From the NCBI RefSeq assembly GCF_000003815.2, contig NC_049981.1, positions 23,155,410 to 23,219,409 of the forward strand: DNA of 64,000 nucleotides, written 5' to 3'. The notes beneath the pieces were generated by a model. The model was not told the DNA's origin. It searched no databases and saw only the letters and a program-made list of their open reading frames with translations. Positions 58,594 through 64,000 of this stretch are shown piece by piece. The stretch is from Branchiostoma floridae (Eukaryota; Chordata; Leptocardii; Amphioxiformes; Branchiostomatidae). The stretch's first letter is position 1, and every line of letters begins with the position of its first letter. The position numbers and the translations under genes were made by a program.

Positions 58594-58803
58594 CTGTAAA
58601 TGTATTTAAGTTCGCAAGGATTTAAATTTGCAGTAGCGGGAAAAGGGACTTTTTGCAGTGGATTTAAGTTCGCGGTAACAACATATACTGCAACTTCTAA
58701 TACCATAATAGAAAAATGTTCGAGGTGGTTTTAAGTTCCCGGTGAAGTGGTCACCGCAAAAACCGTGAACATTAATCCACCGCGAACATTTCTGCATTTA
58801 CAG
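58594..58803. mobile_element. TA-flanked inverted-repeat element, copy 1
   Basis: The ends CTGTAAATGTATTTAAGTTC and inverted …AACATTTCTGCATTTACAG are flanked by TA (58592-58593, 58804-58805). The interior has TTCGCGGT/ACCGCGAA words in both orientations and AGTGGTCACC. Copy 2 is at 61574-61780. Confidence 0.75.
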
Positions 58804-59874
58804 TAACTACTACCTTGTGTAACATGATACAGAGATGCTTGGAGTAATGAGATATGGCAGAGTGACAAAGTCCCGGGCGAGGTTGACCCTCCAGTGTGGA
58901 TGCTCATCCCAGTGAAAATGCCAGACTGTTACCAGCACATGAGCACCTGCACTGTGGGGATTAATCCTGCGGTTACTCTCCAGTGTGGGCTTCATTCCAG
59001 TTTAAATGTCACATGTTGGGCGAGAGCAAGTGCTGGCCGTACATGCAATTCTACAAAAGGGAATATGTAACTTGGATACATCTGAACAATCTAACGAAAC
59101 GTTCATCCAATCAGAAACACCAGGAATCAAACCGGTGACCTCTCGATCTTGTGTCCGCTTGCCAAGCCAACACTTGTGGGGGTGGATAAGGTGTACTACC
59201 AGTACAAAACTATAGTTTTTTGTTGGATCGGTCCAGCAAAAAATGGACCTGAACAAATCTATGGACCAGATGTTGAACCCATTCGAAAATGAATAGATAA
59301 TACCGGCAGGCATTAACATGTTTTGAGGCTTACACTAGTTACAAATCCAAGAAAATAACAAGAGGAAAGTCAGGGGGAGTTGAAAGTCATTTTTACCAAG
59401 TTTCTACGGTCAAACTTGGTCTAAAACAGAGGCAGTTAGTGTTGTTTACATGACTCAGATAGGATTTATAACATCAATAGACGTCGGATACTCTACCAAA
59501 CAGAATCCTTTGTAGCGAAATGGACAATTATTTTGAGTATTGCCCATTCACAAGTTTTTACATGTGATTAGGTCCAGGTTCAGGTATGGTCCTGGACCTG
59601 ATCCTCTGGACCTGGAGTGCTGGACTGTACCTTTACCTGAATTTTCTGTACCGTACCCACCCCTAAACACTTGGGCGCTTCAACAGCAGCTAACTACATG
59701 TATGTACATTATGGACAAACCAGGAAGATGTTGGGGCGGGGGAAAGGCAGATTTTGGGGGCTGGGCTGGCAGACTAATCAGGAGGCCGGAAGCTGCAGGA
59801 CTCAGTAATCACATCACAGATGGCAGCGGGCCAGTTTCCACAGAAACAGCAGGGGAACTTGCTGGGTACATTAA

Positions 59875-61063
59875 GACCCTGTTCACATGAAAAAATTGCA
59901 AGTGAGTTAAACAAGGAATCCGATTGAAATTTTCTATCGGATTAAAAAAAATGTGTCCACATGAGTTTTATACAATCGGATTAAACTCAAACTTGCGACC
60001 GCGACCACACAATCGGATTAAACTCTTTACCACGGCACGCGTCGTGTTTCCAACGACCACCGCGGGCACGCGTAGTTTTTCCAAAATGTTGCCAGACTAC
60101 CTCATAATTTTGAAGGATGTAGCGACATCGATATTGATTATAACTGTTGAGAAATCGGCCGGCTTTGGTCAGATTTTGACGTGTCGATGGTCCGCAACAC
60201 ACACTGACGAAAGTGGCGGCTTCTAGGTCATACGGGGTCATTGGGATAGTCTATTAGACTGGGGGTGGAAATGATACGCGCGGTGTGATTATACTCTACA
60301 TTTAACTATATAAAATGTATCTGTTGCAGAAGTTGCATGAATAAGGCAAATTTCTACCAAAAAATTTGATTTCATCACGTATTTATCTGAAATAAAAGTC
60401 TGTGTTTCGTTTTAAAAAACTGCTCGCCCATGCTTGCATGCAGTGAAGTGACCCAAGCTCGAAATTTCTGTTTAGACACGCTTCCGACTGTTTTTCTCGT
60501 AGAATATTTGCTTTTTTAGTGGTGTTGGGACATTAACTCCAACAACAAGAGAGAAACAAAACCATACATGTTATTTTCATGGGCAATATTGCCAAAATTA
60601 ACCAGTTGGTCTTCTGCCACACTGCCGATTTTTTGAAAGAACCGGTGCACATGTTCCGGCGAATCTTGCGGCGTCCGGTTGTTAACCATAGCGGTAAGAT
60701 GATTTTGCAAGCAAACTTTCCCATAAACTTCTTTACTAATCCGTGTATCATCCTTTTTTTGCCATGTTGTAGGTATGGTTGTATATCTAATGTCCACTGT
60801 ACCCGTATGTATGACGTCAAAACCATGAAACAAGCCCGAATCCAATCCAATTGTGTTCACATGGCCGATTGTGGTCAATCGGATTGCGCGGCAATCGGAT
60901 TGCGCGCGCTGAATCCACCTCGCGAGGTGGATTGCAATCCAAGTCAATCCAATCCAAAATGGGCAATCCAATCGGATTAGTTCTGTTCACATGGCTTTGG
61001 ATTGGTCATTTTAATCGGATTCCTCGTTTAACTCACTTGCTTTTTTCCCATGTGAACGGGGTC
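59875..61063. mobile_element. Non-autonomous PIF/Harbinger-like element (1.19 kb)
   Basis: The left end GACCCTGTTCACATGAAAAA and reversed right end GACCCCGTTCACATGGGAAA continue with GCAAGTGAGTTAAAC.AGGAA, giving inverted repeats of about 50 bases. TAA flanks both sides (59872-59874, 61064-61066). The word ATCGGATT or its inverse occurs about ten times, clustered near both ends, as expected for transposase-binding subterminal repeats. The 151- and 133-codon ORFs inside lie on opposite strands over the same bases and have no motif. Confidence 0.8.
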
Positions 61064-61369
61064 TAAGTACATGTGTGGGTGTTTGTGTGCCTACAGGCAT
61101 GAGCTCTGGAAGTAAGACATTTCATCTTTGTAGCAGCTTGAAGTTGAACCAATAATGTGGCTATGTTTTCTTTGTAATCTACTTATTTTAGCTACATCTT
61201 AAGTGTTTGGTTTGAAAATAGCTTTATAATTCTGAGCAACTTGGCATCAAATTCAAGACAAAATCAGATTTTTCAACAGTTGTGGCAGCATGTTATAAAA
61301 GATGTCCAATAGTTATGTCAAGCATCCAACCCACTTTGTTAGACTTAGAGAACCATCCTTTAGTTTACG

Positions 61370-61850
61370 GTATACTGTATATATAGCACCCACCCCCATC
61401 ATTATTGCACTGTCCCTAACAGCATCCCAGCCATATCATTATAGTACCGTCCCTATGTGGCATGTCAAGCACCTCCACCCATCATTATAGCACTGTCCCT
61501 TACAGCATACCTTACAAATATATGTCAGGTACCCCCACCTCTAACATTATAGCACAGTCCCTTAGTTACAGTACTGTAAATGCATCTAAGTTTGCGGGGA
61601 TTTACTTTCGCGGTAGCGGGAAAATGGAGTGTTCACGGTGGTTTTATGTTCGCAGTTGCGCCATTGACTGCAGTTTTATACTATAATGGAAAAATGGTTG
61701 TGCTGGTTTAAGTTCGCCCTGAAGTGGTCACCATGAAAACCCTAAACATAAAACCACCGCGAACATTTCTGCATTTACACTATTACATTAACTTATGTTA
61801 GGCACCCCACCCCACCCCCGATCATTATAACACTGTCCCTTAACCCTATT
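61370..61850 (+). repeat. Degenerate tandem repeat, CATTATAGCACTGTCCCTTA type
   Basis: Units of about 60-90 bases containing CACCCACCCC, ATCATTATAGCACTGTCCCT and TACAGCATACC. The array continues on the far side of the piggyBac-like element (62793-62930), so the transposon inserted into it. The copy at 61574-61780 is another insertion. Confidence 0.7.
61574..61780. mobile_element. TA-flanked inverted-repeat element, copy 2
   Basis: Same family as 58594-58803: CTGTAAATGCATCTAAGTTT on the left and …CGCGAACATTTCTGCATTTACAC on the right. Flanked by TA at 61572-61573 and 61781-61782. Confidence 0.75.
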
Positions 61851-61853
61851 CAG

Positions 61854-62788
61854 ACCGGGCTTTTTTGGTCATCCCTGGACCGGGGGGGGCTTTTGAGGCC
61901 CTCCACTTCTAAGTCCTATAACTCTAAAACGACGTGCCGTAGGGCCACCAAATTTTCAGGATAGGATTTTGACATAATATCTGACAAGTATGTGACGTTT
62001 GACATTACATTGACGTAAGATGACGTAATTATGACGTCATCAATTTGATTACATTGGCCAAACCCATGAAAAATGGGTATTCTCAGAAAACTTCAAGTTA
62101 TGCTGCAAAAATGTAACAACAAGTGCAGATAACAGAATAATAATGTTTATTACGACTTGTGTTGCCAATAGCAACATCAATGACGTCAATATGACGTCAT
62201 AAAATGACGTCATGCATATCTAAGATACGAGTTGGGCTCCGCCATGTTATATCCACCACCTTGAATTTTTAAAAATGCTTTTTTTGCAACAAATAATCAC
62301 AATGGGCAATGGAAATAGACTTAATTTATTCATTTAGGTGGTTTTTGATGAAAAAATACCAGGTAGTTACAAATTTTAAGGGATAATTAGCTTGTTATTC
62401 TTGATCTGGCCATTCGGTCCGCCATCTTGGATTTTGGGCTGATGACGTCATCAAATTAGCATAATTTATGCATATATAATTATGAAAGATATGCTGAATA
62501 ATATAAGATTTTATTTATGTAACAAAATCGCAGTAATATAGCAAATAAATGTGAAAAATACATAGTTAGAACCAAAAATAGTGATTTTTGGCAAAACTGC
62601 CTGTCAACAAACGGTTGCCATGGCAACAAGAAAAAATGAAAAATTTGTCAAACTTCGTAAAATTGTTGCCAACAGTATTTTAGGAAAACTCACCAAATTT
62701 GGTGGCTCTAGCGTAAGCCGTTCTGGCGTTATAGGACATCGAAGTTAGCGCGGGCCTCAAAAGCCCCCCCCCCCCGGTCTGAATAGGG
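61854..62788. mobile_element. Non-autonomous piggyBac-like element (TTAA target site)
   Basis: Terminal inverted repeats begin CCCTATTCAGACCGGG and can be followed inwards for about 110 bases with gaps (GGGGCTTTTGAGGCCC, GTCCTATAAC, GCCACCAAATTT). TTAA is duplicated at 61850-61853 and 62789-62792. TTAA with CCC-starting tips is the piggyBac signature. The 935-bp interior has no transposase but several TGACGTCA or near-TGACGTCA palindromes (about 61994-62040, 62178-62215, 62440-62452). Confidence 0.85.
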
Positions 62789-62930
62789 TTAAACAGTATG
62801 CCTTGCATCATTCACCCCACCCCTAATGGCTATCATTACTGCACTGTCCCTTACACAGTTACAGTATGCCAAGCATCAAGCATCCCACCCCTATCATTAC
62901 TGCACTGTCCCTTAGAGTAGAGTACAAATG

Positions 62931-64000
62931 TATACCTTATATAAAGTACCTGACCTGGTTTAAATGGTTTTACCTGTGAGAAGCACATGTAGGCAGCGAC
63001 CCATTAGCATGTAAACCTGAGTACAGGCTTTGAGCAGGGATTGCAATAAAGGTTTCGCCTGCTATCCTCCAGGCAAACTGGCTTAGGTAATACTAATAGC
63101 CTTGGAAGCAAGACTCTCGCTGTGTCAAATTTCAGACTGAGATCAGCGTCACCAGTTAAACTGACTCATGTTTCAAATTACGACCCATTCATACATTTTG
63201 TTGTACATGAATATAGCAACATATCATCATTGCAACATCCTCTCTACAGAGGATGAATTGAACTGCAACATACATGTATATACATATACATATACATATA
63301 TTTGTACATGTTCTAACTTCTTTACTGCAAATATGATCAAAGGCTTACTTTTTAATCAACGTACGTAAATCATCATTTAAGGTTCAAAGGCCAACCTGCA
63401 ACTTCCAATATGCAGATACATGTAACAGAGAGGATGGAGGTTAAACTATAAACATTCTACAATTTTACATTAAGATTATAGTCAACAGCTGATCGATAAT
63501 GTCATGACTTATGAATTACAATTTAGGCAAATAGCACTGGAGGTACATGTAGTAAAACCCAGTCTAATAATAATAGTTGGCTGTTGATATCAATTCTTGT
63601 TGTATCCTTCTGTAACAACATATTTTGGAGTGGCCACTAGTCATGTTAGACAGAGGGCCACTACAGGCAGTTTTATAACTGACACATACAAATGATCACT
63701 GTAAAAATTGACTGAAAAGACTGCCAAGTGGCCACAATGGCCAAGTGGTTCCAACACAGAGGTGGCCACTGTCATGTACGTTATAACATAACAGAATACC
63801 ATACATATTCGGAGCAGACGAAAGGAAAATAGTCTGTTGGTATCAGATAATAAAATCTCTTTCATCTGTCCGTGGGAGTCCGGAAGCTCTGAGCCTGTAG
63901 AGATCCATGCTGTATCGATGGGGAAGATTACAGTTAATGTATGGAGCGTGTGAAATTAGGTTTGCAGCAGGCATGGCGGCAGCACATCCTTCTGTGATGA
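62931..64000. other. Non-coding end of window
   Basis: No gene recognised. A short (ATACAT)n-like tract lies at about 63268-63300. A segment at about 63630-63780 with GTGGCCACT words in both orientations may be a decayed inverted-repeat element related to 48867-49140. Confidence 0.35.

Noticed and set aside
59540-59890. 116-codon plus-strand ORF
   Set aside because: No recognisable domain or splice context, and it extends into the end of a TAA-flanked transposon.
60516-60980. Overlapping ORFs of 151 and 133 codons
   Set aside because: They occupy the same bases on opposite strands within a non-autonomous transposon and show no domain.

Overview
The window is animal nuclear DNA: genes with introns (GT-AG junctions), dense nested transposons, microsatellites and four assembly gaps (runs of N). 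Gene content (sialyltransferases, a patatin/EF-hand lipase pair) together with a CR1-group LINE whose ORF1 carries an esterase domain, Penelope-like remnants, a 5S-derived SINE and many small inverted-repeat elements fits a marine invertebrate deuterostome. Amphioxus (Branchiostoma) is my best guess, but this is inference from overall character and no single sequence proves it.

Layout. 1-20,104: a LINE with an intact ORF1 and an ORF2 split by one 13.7-kb insertion (3,292-16,993). The insertion is a giant foldback-type element with about 0.8-0.9-kb inverted arms, palindromic subterminal minisatellites and a spacer that has no recognisable transposase. The spacer is filled with other repeats: a Penelope-like fragment, four TWA-flanked inverted-repeat elements, an exact 450-bp direct repeat and a 5S rRNA-headed SINE. 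20,345-20,930: two exons of an unidentified plus-strand gene running into a gap. 21,659-23,302: two back-to-back non-autonomous transposons sharing a TAA target site.

23,624-28,800 and 31,828-34,978 (+): tandem paralogues of a patatin-like acyl hydrolase. The first is nearly complete (11 visible exons, C-terminal EF-hands); the second is visible only through exon 5 and then meets a gap. 35,359-38,797 (-): a type II membrane sialyltransferase (GT29), 5' exons only, converging on the same gap. 40,711-44,223 (-): the 3' half of a second sialyltransferase, followed by two further phase-compatible copies of its terminal exon.

45-64 kb: mainly repeats. These include Penelope-like and LINE 3' ends, SINEs, tandem repeats, a piggyBac-like element rich in TGACGTCA palindromes, and TA- or TAA-flanked inverted-repeat elements. 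No convincing complete gene is visible there.

The lipases probably act as calcium-responsive lipid acyl hydrolases and the sialyltransferases in the Golgi, but nothing in the sequence links them functionally. Exon boundaries were placed by eye from splice sites, reading phase and comparison between paralogues.
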